The notes beneath the pieces were generated by a model that worked only from the letters and a program-made list of their open reading frames with translations, had not been told where the DNA came from and ran no database searches. Positions 35,111 through 44,137 of a stretch of DNA of 64,000 nt are shown here, piece after piece. The position numbers and the translations under genes were made by a program. Within the stretch, counting starts at the first letter, position 1. Each line of letters opens with the position of its first letter. Source of the stretch: Rhizobium sp. ICMP 5592 (GTDB lineage Bacteria; Pseudomonadota; Alphaproteobacteria; Rhizobiales; Rhizobiaceae). The stretch is taken from positions 673,032 to 737,031 of the forward strand of contig NZ_QSNT01000001.1 in assembly GCF_009498525.1 (NCBI RefSeq), given 5' to 3'.

Positions 35111-35370
35111 CGTCGTTCTCCTCTATCGGTTAATCTGAAAAATTCTCGAACTAAATCAGATATCGTCGTTGCAATTGCTGGAGAGCAACGATGTAATTCA
35201 ATGCAATCTGACTAACTATCTGAATTAAATGGAATAATTCTGGCGTCTTTTTGTGCGTTGATATCAATTTATCAGATAATGCTATATTGAAAATTGTATT
35301 TTTCAAATCCTGTTTTTCCTCCTAGCGTTTCGTCGCGGCCGCAGCTCCGAACATGCATGAGGAAATACGC
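35111..35370. promoter_or_regulatory. Divergent control region with nested dyads (LysR and cluster 2)
   Basis: AT-rich region between divergent genes. It holds TCGTTGC (35166-35172) with GCAACGA (35185-35191), and around it TCAGATA (35156-35162) with TATCTGA (35217-35223); the outer dyad extends with one mismatch (AAATCAGATA/TATCTGAATT). A further TCAGATA is at about 35273. This nested layout is what a LysR regulator with recognition and activation sites would use. Confidence 0.5.
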
Positions 35371-36171
35371 TTGAAAGAAGTCGTCGACATCAATTGTGAT
35401 ATGGGAGAGGCCTTCGGCCGGTGGCGTATCGGCGATACGCGCGACGAACATCTCATCTCGCTCATCAGCTCCGCCAATATCGCCACCGGGTTTCATGCCG
35501 GCGACCCGAACCTCATGGACGAGACTGTGCGTTTGGCTGCCGAACACGGGATCGGCGTCGGCGCGCATCCGGGCTACAATGATCTGCAGGGGTTCGGCCG
35601 ACGAAAAATCAGTGGGACCAGCAAGGAGATCATCAACGACCTGATCTATCAGGTGGGCGCGCTTCGCGAATTTGCCCGCCGTCATGGCGTGCCGGTTCAG
35701 CATGTGAAGCCGCATGGCGCGCTCTACATGGAACTGGCGGCCAGTGCCGAGCTCTCCCGGATTTTCATCCAATATATGCGAACGGTGGCGCCGACTACGC
35801 CGGTCTTCTGCATGGCCGGTTCTGAAACCCATATCGCCGCCCTGGAGGTTGGACAGCCGGCGGTGCGCGAATTCTACGCGGATCGCGACTATGGCGACAA
35901 CGGCTGGATCGTTTTCACCCGCGACGCGGGCCGTCCCGATCCCAAGGCCATTGCGAGGAAGGTTCTGCGTGCCTGCACCGAAGGCAAGGTCCGCACGGTG
36001 ACCGGAGCCGACATCGATATAGAGTTTGAATCCATCTGTTTCCACTCGGACACGCTGGGAGCGCTGGAGATCGCCCAAGAAATGCGCGCGGCCCTTGTCG
36101 CCGCGGGGCTCCGGATCGCACCCGTTTCCCAATTCTTGAACAATGAGATAGCGCGGAGGCCACATGAGTAA
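35371..36171 (+). CDS. pxpA: PxpA, LamB/YcsF family, cluster 2
   Basis: LamB/YcsF protein of about 266 residues. It keeps [34 protein letters not shown] and an intact HVKPHGALY motif, but ANIACGF reads ANIATGF and the region after ADRDY diverges from the usual ADRAY...R pattern. TTG 35371 is preferred because GAGGA lies seven bases before it; the in-frame ATG 35353 has no ribosome site and would add six residues. Its stop overlaps the BCCP gene by eight bases. First gene of cluster 2, whereas in cluster 1 the pxpA gene comes last of the set. Confidence 0.85.
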   Translation: MKEVVDINCDMGEAFGRWRIGDTRDEHLISLISSANIATGFHAGDPNLMDETVRLAAEHGIGVGAHPGYNDLQGFGRRKISGTSKEIINDLIYQVGALREFARRHGVPVQHVKPHGALYMELAASAELSRIFIQYMRTVAPTTPVFCMAGSETHIAALEVGQPAVREFYADRDYGDNGWIVFTRDAGRPDPKAIARKVLRACTEGKVRTVTGADIDIEFESICFHSDTLGALEIAQEMRAALVAAGLRIAPVSQFLNNEIARRPHE

Positions 36172-36406
36172 GCTTGAGATCAAATCGCCCCTTCCGGGAA
36201 CGTTCTACAGGGCTTCCTCTCCGGACGTGCCGGCCTTCAAAGCAGATGGCGATGCCGTTTCGGCCGCCGATACGATCGGCCTTATCGAGGTCATGAAGAC
36301 CTTCCAGCAAATTCCCGCCGGCCTTAACGGCAAGAACATCAAATTTCTTGTCGACAACGAAGAGCCCGTCATGGCCGGGCAGGTCATCGCGGAGGTCGAG
36401 GAATGA
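36164..36406 (+). CDS. Short biotin carboxyl carrier protein, cluster 2
   Basis: An 80-residue protein that is only a biotinyl domain: [22 protein letters not shown], then the acceptor lysine in EVMKTF, then [18 protein letters not shown]. It lacks the N-terminal docking and linker part seen in the cluster 1 carrier. EVMK in place of EAMK is a tolerated variant. It overlaps both neighbours, so the four subunits are made together. Confidence 0.9.
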   Translation: MSKLEIKSPLPGTFYRASSPDVPAFKADGDAVSAADTIGLIEVMKTFQQIPAGLNGKNIKFLVDNEEPVMAGQVIAEVEE

Positions 36407-37788
36407 CCATCGGGTCCGTGCTCATCGCCAATCGTGGTGAAATCGCCGTGCGGATCATCAAGGCGGCCAAGGCGCTCGGCATTCGCACGGTCCAGGTCCA
36501 TAGCGCTGCCGATGCGGATATGCTGGCGGTCAGGCTTGCGGACGAGGCGATCGACATCGGGTCGCCTGCGCCGAAGAAATCCTACCTGAATATCGAGGCC
36601 GTCATCGCCGCGGCAAAGGCAGCCGGCGTCGACGCTGTTCATCCGGGCTACGGCTTCCTCTCCGAAAACGGTGATTTCGCCGATGCCGTCGAGGCGGCGG
36701 GCATGATCTTCATCGGCCCCTCCGGCGATGCGATCCGCACGCTCGGCGACAAGGTGGCGGCGCGGCAGGTGGCGGCAAAAGCCGGCGTTCCGACGGTGCC
36801 GGGAAGCGACGGGCGGGTAGCCGACCTCGACGAGGCGCGGGCGCTGGCGGCAAGGATCGGTTTTCCGGTGATGATCAAGGCGGCGGCCGGTGGCGGCGGG
36901 CGTGGCATTCGCATCGTCGCCGATATCGCCGAGCTGGAGCAACAGTTTCCGCTTGCCTCGGCCGAGGCGCTCGCCGCCTTCGGCGATGGCGGCCTCTATA
37001 TGGAAAAGGTCATCACCCGCGCCCGGCATGTCGAGGTGCAAATCTTTGGTGACGGACAGAATTTCGTGCATTTCTTCGAGCGCGAATGCTCGCTGCAGCG
37101 CCGGCGCCAGAAGGTCTGGGAAGAGGCACCTGCCTTCCTCTTGCCCGCCGACGTGCGCGAGCGTCTCTGCGGAAGCGCCGTGGCGCTTGCTCGCGAGGTC
37201 GGTTATCGCGGCGCCGGCACGGTCGAATATCTCTATGACGACGAGAGGGGTGATTTCTATTTCATAGAGGTCAACACCCGCATCCAGGTGGAACATCCGG
37301 TCACCGAGATGATTACCGGTTTCGACCTGGTGCAGGAGATGTTCAAGGTGGCGGGCGGCGCGGCTCTATCGGTATCGCAGGGCGATATCAGGGCGAGCGG
37401 CCATGCGATCGAGTGCCGTATCAACGCCGAGGACCCCTTCAAGGCGTTCCAGCCGTCGCCGGGAACGATCACGAAACTCTCCATTCCAGAGGGCGAGGGC
37501 GTCCGGTTCGATACGATGCTCTATAAGGACTACACGATCCCGCCCTTCTACGATTCCCTGCTCGGCAAACTGATCGTGCATGCCGAGACGCGCGATGCCT
37601 GCCTTGCAAAGTTGGGCGTCGCGCTTCAGGCGCTCGTCATCGAGGGCGTGCCGACCACTGTGCCGCTGCACCTCGCACTGGCGCGTGACGCAAGCGTCGC
37701 CAAAGGCGCATTCCATACCCGCTTTCTCGAACACTGGCTGGACAATGATTTCGCGGCCCTTGCCGGCCGGACCCAGGAGGTTGCCTGA
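36403..37788 (+). CDS. Biotin carboxylase (AccC-like), cluster 2
   Basis: ATP-grasp biotin carboxylase of 461 residues with VLIANRGEIAVRI, KAAAGGGGRGIRIV and EVNTRIQVEHPVTEM. It is a clear paralogue of the cluster 1 enzyme. It charges the small carrier encoded just before it. Start and stop overlap its neighbours (ATGA and TGATG). Confidence 0.92.
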   Translation: MTIGSVLIANRGEIAVRIIKAAKALGIRTVQVHSAADADMLAVRLADEAIDIGSPAPKKSYLNIEAVIAAAKAAGVDAVHPGYGFLSENGDFADAVEAAGMIFIGPSGDAIRTLGDKVAARQVAAKAGVPTVPGSDGRVADLDEARALAARIGFPVMIKAAAGGGGRGIRIVADIAELEQQFPLASAEALAAFGDGGLYMEKVITRARHVEVQIFGDGQNFVHFFERECSLQRRRQKVWEEAPAFLLPADVRERLCGSAVALAREVGYRGAGTVEYLYDDERGDFYFIEVNTRIQVEHPVTEMITGFDLVQEMFKVAGGAALSVSQGDIRASGHAIECRINAEDPFKAFQPSPGTITKLSIPEGEGVRFDTMLYKDYTIPPFYDSLLGKLIVHAETRDACLAKLGVALQALVIEGVPTTVPLHLALARDASVAKGAFHTRFLEHWLDNDFAALAGRTQEVA

Positions 37789-38663
37789 TGTCTGCACGCT
37801 ATACATTCGGAGGTGACGAACATCTCTTCGTCGAATGCAGTGATGAGATGTCGCTGGAGGCCTTTTTCAAGAGCTTGTCGATGGCAACCGGCGTCCGCGA
37901 CAGCGTCATCAAGGGCGTCACTGAGATCTGCCCGGCCAATGCCTCCTTCCAGATCAAGTTCAACCCGGACCTGATCAAGCCCGACGACCTTCTCAAGGAG
38001 GTACGGGCGATCGAAGGAGCGGCCGAAAAGGCCGAACCAGTGATCAAGACACGAATCGTCGAAATTCCGGTCTTCTACAATGATCCCTGGACGCACGAGA
38101 CCCTGATGCGCTTCCGCGAGCGCCATCAGGAGCCGTCCGGCACCGATCTCGATTATGCTGCCGGGATCAACGGCTATGGCGCGGTTGACGATTTCATCGC
38201 CGCCCATGCCGGCTCGCCCTGGTTCGTCTCCATGGTCGGCTTCGTCGCCGGCCTGCCGTTCATGTACCAGATGGTTGAGCGGCAGCGGCAGATCGAGGTC
38301 CCGAAATATCTGCGCCCCCGCACCGATACGCCACGGCTGACGGTCGGCCATGGCGGCTGTTTCGGCTGCATCTATTCGGTGCGCGGCGCGGGCGGCTACC
38401 AGATGTTCGGGATCACGCCGATGCCGATCTTCGACCCGACGCAGACGACGAGCTATCTCCGCGACTTCATGGTGTTCTTCCGTCCGGGCGATATCGTCAA
38501 GTTCAAGCCGATTGATCGCGACGGTTACGACAAGGCGGTCGAGGAGGTCGACAAAGGTCTGTTCAGCCCACCGATCCGCGAGGTCAGCTTCGATCTCAGG
38601 CAATACCAGATCGATATCGACGGCTACAATGCCAAGCTGGAGGGCGTGCTCTATGGCCATTAA
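37788..38663 (+). CDS. pxpB: PxpB/AHS1-family carboxyltransferase-like subunit, cluster 2
   Basis: KipI/AHS1-type protein of 291 residues, about 55 longer than the cluster 1 PxpB. The family segment reads GFVAGLPFMYQM rather than the usual GFxPGFxYL, and HGGCFGCIYSVRGAGGYQMFG replaces the TIGG...GPNGW region. It is closer in feel to the AHS1 part of urea carboxylase than to a standard PxpB, so the label pxpB marks the family only. It overlaps the pxpC gene by 11 bases. Confidence 0.78.
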   Translation: MSARYTFGGDEHLFVECSDEMSLEAFFKSLSMATGVRDSVIKGVTEICPANASFQIKFNPDLIKPDDLLKEVRAIEGAAEKAEPVIKTRIVEIPVFYNDPWTHETLMRFRERHQEPSGTDLDYAAGINGYGAVDDFIAAHAGSPWFVSMVGFVAGLPFMYQMVERQRQIEVPKYLRPRTDTPRLTVGHGGCFGCIYSVRGAGGYQMFGITPMPIFDPTQTTSYLRDFMVFFRPGDIVKFKPIDRDGYDKAVEEVDKGLFSPPIREVSFDLRQYQIDIDGYNAKLEGVLYGH

Positions 38664-39624
38664 GGTTCTTCATCATGGCCTGGCGACCACCGTTCAGGAT
38701 CTGGGCCGGCCGGGCTATTTTCACCTCGGCATTCCCGTCGGCGGCGCGATGGACCGCTATGCCATGCGCGCGGCAAACCGTCTCGTCGGCAATGATGAGA
38801 GTGCAGCCGGCCTGGAAGCGGTGTTCATGGGACCGCAGCTTGAATTCCTTGATGACGCCGTGATCGCGGTGACCGGTGCCGACATGCCGGCCAAGATCGA
38901 CGGCGTCGCCCAGCCGGGATGGACGGCGCTGAAGATCAAGGCCGGCCAGGTCCTGAGTTTCGATTTTCTGAAGTCCGGGGCGCGCATCTATATCGCGGTA
39001 TCGGGCGGCATCGACGTGCCCGTGGCGCTCGGCAGCCGGTCCACCTATCCGATCGGCGCACTCGGCGGCTACAAGGGCAGGGCGCTGGCGGTGGATGACG
39101 AGCTTCCGGTCGGGCAAGGCGCCGTTGTGCAGGAGGGCCGATCGGTGGAGGAAGGCTTGCGCCGCAGGCCCGGGACACCCGCCGAGCTGCGGGTCCTGCC
39201 GGGACTCTACTGGGATCGCCTGACGGATGAGGCGAAGGAGAGCTTCTTTGCCGATCCATGGAAAGTCGCACCCGAAGCCGACCGCATGGGCTATCGCTTC
39301 CGTGGTGGCCGCAAGCTCGAATTCGTCGACCGTCGGCAGCCCTTCGGCGCCGGCTCGGATCCCTCCAACATCGTCGACAGTTGCTACCCTTACGGCTCGA
39401 TCCAGGTGCCCGGCGGCACCGAGCCGATCATTCTGCACCGCGATGCCGTTTCTGGCGGCGGTTACTTCATGCTCGGCACGGTGATCTCTGCCGATATGGA
39501 TCTGATCGGACAATTGCAGCCGCATACGCCGACCCGCTTCATTGAGGTGACGATGGAAGAGGCGCTTGCGGCAAGGGCCGAGCGGCAGGCGCTGATCGAG
39601 CGCATGCGCGCCTCCTTGAACTGA
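38653..39624 (+). CDS. pxpC: PxpC/AHS2-family carboxyltransferase-like subunit, cluster 2
   Basis: KipA/AHS2-type protein of 323 residues from ATG 38653, inside the end of the previous gene. It has HHGLATTVQDLGRPGYFHLG, GGAMDRYAMRAANRLVGND, AVTGADMPAKIDG and GSRSTYPIGALGGYKG. With the PxpB-like subunit it would form the carboxyltransferase-like half of a biotin-dependent amide carboxylase. Last gene of cluster 2. Confidence 0.83.
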   Translation: MAIKVLHHGLATTVQDLGRPGYFHLGIPVGGAMDRYAMRAANRLVGNDESAAGLEAVFMGPQLEFLDDAVIAVTGADMPAKIDGVAQPGWTALKIKAGQVLSFDFLKSGARIYIAVSGGIDVPVALGSRSTYPIGALGGYKGRALAVDDELPVGQGAVVQEGRSVEEGLRRRPGTPAELRVLPGLYWDRLTDEAKESFFADPWKVAPEADRMGYRFRGGRKLEFVDRRQPFGAGSDPSNIVDSCYPYGSIQVPGGTEPIILHRDAVSGGGYFMLGTVISADMDLIGQLQPHTPTRFIEVTMEEALAARAERQALIERMRASLN

Positions 39625-39695
39625 AGGGAAAAGCGATGATTGCCTTGCCGATCCCGCGTCCACGACAGTGCATGCAGCCGTTCATTGGCCGCCTG

Positions 39696-40724
39696 CTATT
39701 CGAGAACGCGCGTCAGATAGGCGGCCGTCACGCTTGGGCCGGGAATGATCGCAACAATCTTCATCTGGGCGATCATGCGTTTCACCGAGGCGTCCAGGTG
39801 GCTTTCCATCATCGCGGCGGCGGCGGTCACAGCGCCGCGCAACAGCAGCTCCGTTACCAGGCGCAGCTCAGTGATGACGGCGGGATCGCCCGGCAGACCG
39901 AGCCGTCGCAACAGCCGCTCGGTCGCCGTCACCGGCAGAAGATTGTTGCGGATCGATTCCTTCAAACGCTCGTTCGGCGTCGCCAGAATGCAGATGTCGA
40001 TGAAATCCGCATAGATGGCTTCCAACGCCTTGAGGTGATCGGCGATATCGTGCCTTTCCAGTTCGGACAGGCGCTGAAAAAGCTCGTTCAGCCCGGCACG
40101 GTCAACATGCTCCGCCCCGGCGATCAGCGCCTGGGGTTCGAGCATTCCGCGCAGCACGAAATGGTCCTTGATCATCTGCGCGGTCAGCGGTCCGGCGATC
40201 CAGTGGGACGACTGGTTCTTGCGCACGAGGCCGCGCTCGCGCAGGCGTGTCAGCACGTCGCGCACGACGGTTCGGCTGACGTTGAAATGAGTGGCCAGTT
40301 CGATCTCGATGATGCGGTATTGCCCGAAGACGACGCAACCGGCCACGTCGGCTTCGACTGTGTTGTAAATCCGTTCCCAGGAGGAGCGGCTTTGCAGCGC
40401 CTCGTCGGCATGGCGCGGGATGGTCAGGCCCAGCGTCTTGATGTCGGTGCGGTTCGGCTCGATCCCTTGATCGGCAGGCCCGACGAGATAGCCGCGGCCG
40501 TTGAAGCGATGCACGAGCCCTTCGCTTTCAAGGGCCTGAAGCGCTCGCTGTACGGGCGCGCGCGAAATCTGAAGGATTTCAGCGATCGGGCCTTCGAGAA
40601 GCACGACACCGAGCGGCAGCGTGCTGTTTTCGATGTTGCTGCGCAGAACATCCTCCGCGATCTCATAGCGCTTCTGCGCGTTGGGTCGTGCGCCATATTC
40701 GGTCATCTGATTCAATGTGCCCAT
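39696..40724 (-). CDS. GntR-family regulator with two winged-helix domains
   Basis: Regulator of 342 residues. Two GntR-type winged helices follow one another: residues about 17-82 (ILQISRAPVQRALQALESEG) and about 116-178 (LATHFNVSRTVVRDVLTRLR), then an all-helical FCD-like ligand domain (about 180-330) with the usual DHFVLRGMLEPQAL opening. Ordinary FadR/GntR proteins have one winged helix and about 230-250 residues. ATG 40724 is preferred because GGA precedes it; an in-frame ATG at 40775 and one at 40706 are alternatives. It faces the divergent importer-hydrolase operon and probably controls it through the TTGAATACAA sites. Confidence 0.85.
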   Translation of the reverse strand: MGTLNQMTEYGARPNAQKRYEIAEDVLRSNIENSTLPLGVVLLEGPIAEILQISRAPVQRALQALESEGLVHRFNGRGYLVGPADQGIEPNRTDIKTLGLTIPRHADEALQSRSSWERIYNTVEADVAGCVVFGQYRIIEIELATHFNVSRTVVRDVLTRLRERGLVRKNQSSHWIAGPLTAQMIKDHFVLRGMLEPQALIAGAEHVDRAGLNELFQRLSELERHDIADHLKALEAIYADFIDICILATPNERLKESIRNNLLPVTATERLLRRLGLPGDPAVITELRLVTELLLRGAVTAAAAMMESHLDASVKRMIAQMKIVAIIPGPSVTAAYLTRVLE

Positions 40725-40785
40725 ATCATTCCGATGCCTCACTCTTACGCTATTTATAGCGGTAAAATAGCGCATAAATAAATGG

Positions 40786-40799
40786 CTATTGAATACAAA
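40786..40799 (-). promoter_or_regulatory. GntR operator candidate, gntR side
   Basis: CTATTGAATACAAA. Its core TTGAATACAA differs by one base from the perfect palindrome TTGTATACAA, a known type of site for FCD-class GntR regulators. It lies 62 bases upstream of the GntR start, fitting autoregulation. Confidence 0.6.
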
Positions 40800-41048
40800 G
40801 TCTGATTTTTATGCGACGCCTACGCGGGCTGATGGCGCGACTATATTGCTGCGCTGCGCCGGTATGTGTCCGATTTTATGGAATTTTTGCGCGAAGGTCG
40901 CGGTGCGTCGACTCTTCTACTGGCGTTGCATGCGCTGAATTTCAGTGAATTCACCGGTCGCGGCTCTTGCTGTTCGGTCTGCTGCGGCGCCTATTGCCCG
41001 GCGCGCACAATTTTAATCATCGACGCATTTCGTTTTATCATAAAAAGT

Positions 41049-41062
41049 CTATTGAATACAAA
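41049..41062 (+). promoter_or_regulatory. GntR operator candidate, operon side
   Basis: Second exact copy of CTATTGAATACAAA, in the same orientation, about 205 bases upstream of the first transporter gene of the divergent operon. Same one-mismatch palindrome core as the other copy. Confidence 0.6.
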
Positions 41063-41267
41063 AATCATTTGTGTAATGCTTCAAGACATCAAAGCGCTCG
41101 TCAGAAGCGCTACAGGTGGAACTCGTTGAAACGCCAAGGAACATCTCTTTGAAGCGCATGTGATGCATGCGTGACGGCCGACGTCCAGCGTTCGGATCAA
41201 TCTGATTCCGAGCTGCGGCGAAGCTTTGTCCGGGGGATGGTCCTTGCCTGGAACTGGTAGGAAATCG

Positions 41268-42341
41268 GTGTCGACCGTTCTTCAACTCAAGCAAGTCGCC
41301 AAGTCCTATGGCGGCGTACCGGCGCTGGCCTCGGTGGATTTTTCCCTGCCGGGTGATGCCTATATCTCGCTGCTTGGTCCCAGCGGCTCCGGCAAGACGA
41401 CGCTGCTGCGCGTCATCGCCGGTTTCGAGGAGCCCGATTCCGGCTCGATCCTGTTTCATGGCGAGCGTCTCGACGGGGTCGAGCCGCATGCGCGCGGCAT
41501 CGGTTTCGTCTTCCAGAACTTTGCTCTCTTTCCCCATCTCTCGGTCACCGACAACGTCGCCTTCGGGCTGCGCAACAGGAAGGTCGATCCGGTCACGGAT
41601 CCCGCCATCGTCACAGCGAGGGTCCGCGACATGCTCGCCCTCGTTGGGCTCAAGGGGTTGGAGGATCGCGCCGTCACGCAGATATCGGGCGGCCAGCGGC
41701 AACGGGTGGCACTGGCGCGTACCTTGGTGACCGAGCCGAAGATGGTGCTTCTGGACGAGCCGCTTGGCGCGCTCGACGCCAATTTGCGCAGCCGCATGCG
41801 AACCGAGCTGAAGACGATCCGCGAGCGCTGCGGCGTCACCTTTCTGCATGTGACGGGCAGCGAGTCCGAAGCGCTCGCGATGGGCGACATGGTTCTGGTG
41901 CTCGATCAGGGCCGCATTGCGCAGGCGGCGACCTCCGATGTGATCTACAATCGTCCGGCCTCGGCCGCCGTGGCGCGCTTTCTCAATTGCTACAATCTGT
42001 TTGCCGGCGCTGTCGTCGACGATCACTTCGTTAGCCAGACCGGACGTTTCCCGCTGAATGCCTCACTCAGGAAAGCGCCGCAGCCGGGCTATGCCATTCG
42101 CCATGATCGTGTCGCTATCCGTCCTTCGGACGCGTCAATTTCCACTGACGAGGTAAGCATCGGCGGCGATTTCATCGCCAGCGAATATTCCGGCGCGGCC
42201 ATCAATTCCTTCTTTGCGCTCGGTGACGGGCGCGTCTTCGAGGTCGAGTCGCATCTCAGCCATTCGCGACCGCCCGCCTTTGTCGAAAAGAGCCGCTATG
42301 CGCTGGTCTGGAAGAAGGAGGACGCCCTTGTCTTCGGCTGA
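41268..42341 (+). CDS. Pot-type ABC transporter ATP-binding protein (1)
   Basis: PotA-like ATPase of 357 residues with Walker A GPSGSGKTT, signature ISGGQRQRVALARTL, Walker B MVLLDEPLGALDANLR and a C-terminal TOBE-type domain. GTG 41268 has AGGA five bases upstream and puts the ABC domain at the N-terminus. It opens the operon with two permeases and a binding protein of the spermidine/putrescine class. A second PotA-like ATPase comes later in the same operon at 47086. Confidence 0.9.
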   Translation: MSTVLQLKQVAKSYGGVPALASVDFSLPGDAYISLLGPSGSGKTTLLRVIAGFEEPDSGSILFHGERLDGVEPHARGIGFVFQNFALFPHLSVTDNVAFGLRNRKVDPVTDPAIVTARVRDMLALVGLKGLEDRAVTQISGGQRQRVALARTLVTEPKMVLLDEPLGALDANLRSRMRTELKTIRERCGVTFLHVTGSESEALAMGDMVLVLDQGRIAQAATSDVIYNRPASAAVARFLNCYNLFAGAVVDDHFVSQTGRFPLNASLRKAPQPGYAIRHDRVAIRPSDASISTDEVSIGGDFIASEYSGAAINSFFALGDGRVFEVESHLSHSRPPAFVEKSRYALVWKKEDALVFG

Positions 42342-42389
42342 CGCGCGCTTCCTGCACCGACCCCACGGACCTGCCCAGGAGAATGAGAG

Positions 42390-43289
42390 ATGACCATGGT
42401 GGTAACGAGCGAGGATGCCGCGCAGGAGACGACGGTCACGCGCCGTCCATCGAGAAAGGCCCTGTGGCTGCTGGCGCCGGGTGTGCTCTGGATGCTGCTC
42501 TTCCTGGTGCTGCCGCTCCTGATGATGGTCTATGTCTCCTTCTGGACCCAGACGACCTTCAAGATCGAGCCGACGCTGACCCTGCAAAGCTGGATCACCT
42601 TCCTGACGAGCCCGACCTACCTCGGCGCGCTCTGGACGACTATCCGCATCTGGCTTCTTGTTCTGTTGTCGACGCTTGTCGTCGGCTATCCGGCCGCGCT
42701 CTTCGTCGGCCTTCTCGTTAAGAACAAGACGTTGCAGACCGTGCTTCTCGTCCTCTGCGTGATCCCCTTCTGGACGTCGTTCCTGATCCGCGTTCTCGCC
42801 TGGCGCCCGATGCTCGGCACGGAGGGCGCGATCAACATGATCCTGATGAACCTCGGCATTATCCGTCAGCCCATCGAGGTGCTGCTGTTTTCCGAACTGT
42901 CGGTGATCATCGGCATGACGCAGATCTATTGCGTCTTCATGGTCGGTCCGATCGCCTTCATGCTCGGCCGCATCGACGCCTCAGTCATTGAGGCCGCTCA
43001 GGATCTCGGTGCCGGTTTTTGGCGCATCTTCCGCACGATCATTCTGCCGCTCTCCCTGCCGGGCGTGGTCGTCGGCGCGATTTTCGTCTCGGTCATGGTT
43101 CTCGGCGAATTCGCCACCTCGGCGGCGCTGTCCGGCCGTAAGGTCAACCTCTTGGGCAACATCATCGTCACCCAGGTCGGCTCGTTGAAATGGGCCTTCG
43201 CGGCGGTGGCCGGCGTCGTGCTGACGATCATCATGGGTGCGGTCGTTGCCGTGCTTCTCAAGATCGTCGATCTGAGAAAGGAGCTCTGA
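42390..43289 (+). CDS. Pot-type ABC transporter permease (PotB-like)
   Basis: Permease of 299 residues with about six membrane segments after a short charged N-terminus. The FWTSFLIRVLAWRPMLG segment and the coupling loop VIEAAQDLGAGFWRIFRTIILP are typical of PotB. ATG 42390 has AGGAG eight bases upstream. It pairs with the PotC-like permease encoded next. Confidence 0.9.
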   Translation: MTMVVTSEDAAQETTVTRRPSRKALWLLAPGVLWMLLFLVLPLLMMVYVSFWTQTTFKIEPTLTLQSWITFLTSPTYLGALWTTIRIWLLVLLSTLVVGYPAALFVGLLVKNKTLQTVLLVLCVIPFWTSFLIRVLAWRPMLGTEGAINMILMNLGIIRQPIEVLLFSELSVIIGMTQIYCVFMVGPIAFMLGRIDASVIEAAQDLGAGFWRIFRTIILPLSLPGVVVGAIFVSVMVLGEFATSAALSGRKVNLLGNIIVTQVGSLKWAFAAVAGVVLTIIMGAVVAVLLKIVDLRKEL

Positions 43290-43291
43290 TC

Positions 43292-44137
43292 ATGAACGCA
43301 AGCGGCATCAAGCTCGGCCTCGGCGTCTACACAACCCTCTTTCTCGTCTTTCTCTATGGACCGCTGGTGGTTCTGGCGATCCTGTCGTTCCAGACCGGCC
43401 CGGAGGGTGGTCCGCAATTCCCGATCATCGAATGGTCGACTTACTGGTATCGTCATCTGTTTGGCCTGACGCCGCCCTCGCGCATCGCGCCGCTGCCGAT
43501 CGATCAGTCCTTGATACGCTCGCTGGCGCTTGCGGTGATGACCATGATCGTCTCCACCGTGCTCGGCGTGACCTCCGCCCAGGCCTTCCGGCGCAAATTC
43601 CGCGGCTCCGGCGTCGTCTTCTACCTGATCGTCCTCGGGATGATGGTGCCGGGGGTTCTGGTGGGGCTCGGCATGGCGCTGGTCGCCAATACATTCGGCA
43701 TCGACCGCCACTGGTGGAGCACGGCATTCGTCCTCCATGTCGTTTATACCTTCCCCTTCGCCTTTCTGGTGATGCTGGCGATCTTCAACAGGTTCGATCC
43801 GAGCATGGAGGAGGCCTCCTGGTCGCTCGGCGTCACGCCGGCGCGGACCTTCCGCAAGGTCACTTTTCCGCTGATTTTTCCCGGCGTGCTCTCGGCCATG
43901 CTGTTTGCCTTCACGCTCTCCTATGACGAATTCTCGCGCACCTTGTTCGCCTCCGGCCGTGAATTGACGCTGCCGTTGGCGATCTACGGCACCTTCTCGG
44001 TTGAGGTTCATCCCAACGTCTTCGCCTTCGGCGTCCTGACGACCCTGTTTTCCTTCGCGCTGCTTGGCACCTACGCCACCCTCATGGGGCTGTCGGTTCG
44101 CCGTGCCCGGCGTGTCCGCGTTCAGGAGGACGCATGA
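43292..44137 (+). CDS. Pot-type ABC transporter permease (PotC-like)
   Basis: Permease of 281 residues, PotC class, with coupling loop MEEASWSLGVTPARTFRKVTFP and about six membrane segments. ATG 43292 follows AAAGGAG, two bases after the PotB stop. The end overlaps the first SDR gene by four bases. With PotB-like and PotA-like subunits it completes an importer for a small organic solute. Confidence 0.9.
   Translation: MNASGIKLGLGVYTTLFLVFLYGPLVVLAILSFQTGPEGGPQFPIIEWSTYWYRHLFGLTPPSRIAPLPIDQSLIRSLALAVMTMIVSTVLGVTSAQAFRRKFRGSGVVFYLIVLGMMVPGVLVGLGMALVANTFGIDRHWWSTAFVLHVVYTFPFAFLVMLAIFNRFDPSMEEASWSLGVTPARTFRKVTFPLIFPGVLSAMLFAFTLSYDEFSRTLFASGRELTLPLAIYGTFSVEVHPNVFAFGVLTTLFSFALLGTYATLMGLSVRRARRVRVQEDA

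Larger units (their letters stand above)
40725..41267. promoter_or_regulatory. Divergent control region, GntR gene and imidase-like operon
   Basis: About 540 bases with no convincing gene. An exact 14-bp repeat, CTATTGAATACAAA, occurs at both ends (40786-40799 and 41049-41062). An 87-codon open frame from 40866 has many cysteines but no ribosome site and no family likeness, so I do not call it. The two operator candidates are about 260 bases apart, one near each divergent gene. Confidence 0.6.

Noticed and set aside
39636..40781. Plus-strand open frame of about 380 codons opposite the GntR gene
   Set aside because: No family likeness, while the minus strand encodes a clear GntR protein with two winged helices.
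40866..41129. 87-codon open frame with a cysteine-rich stretch in the GntR control region
   Set aside because: No ribosome site before its GTG, no recognisable family, and it covers one operator copy.
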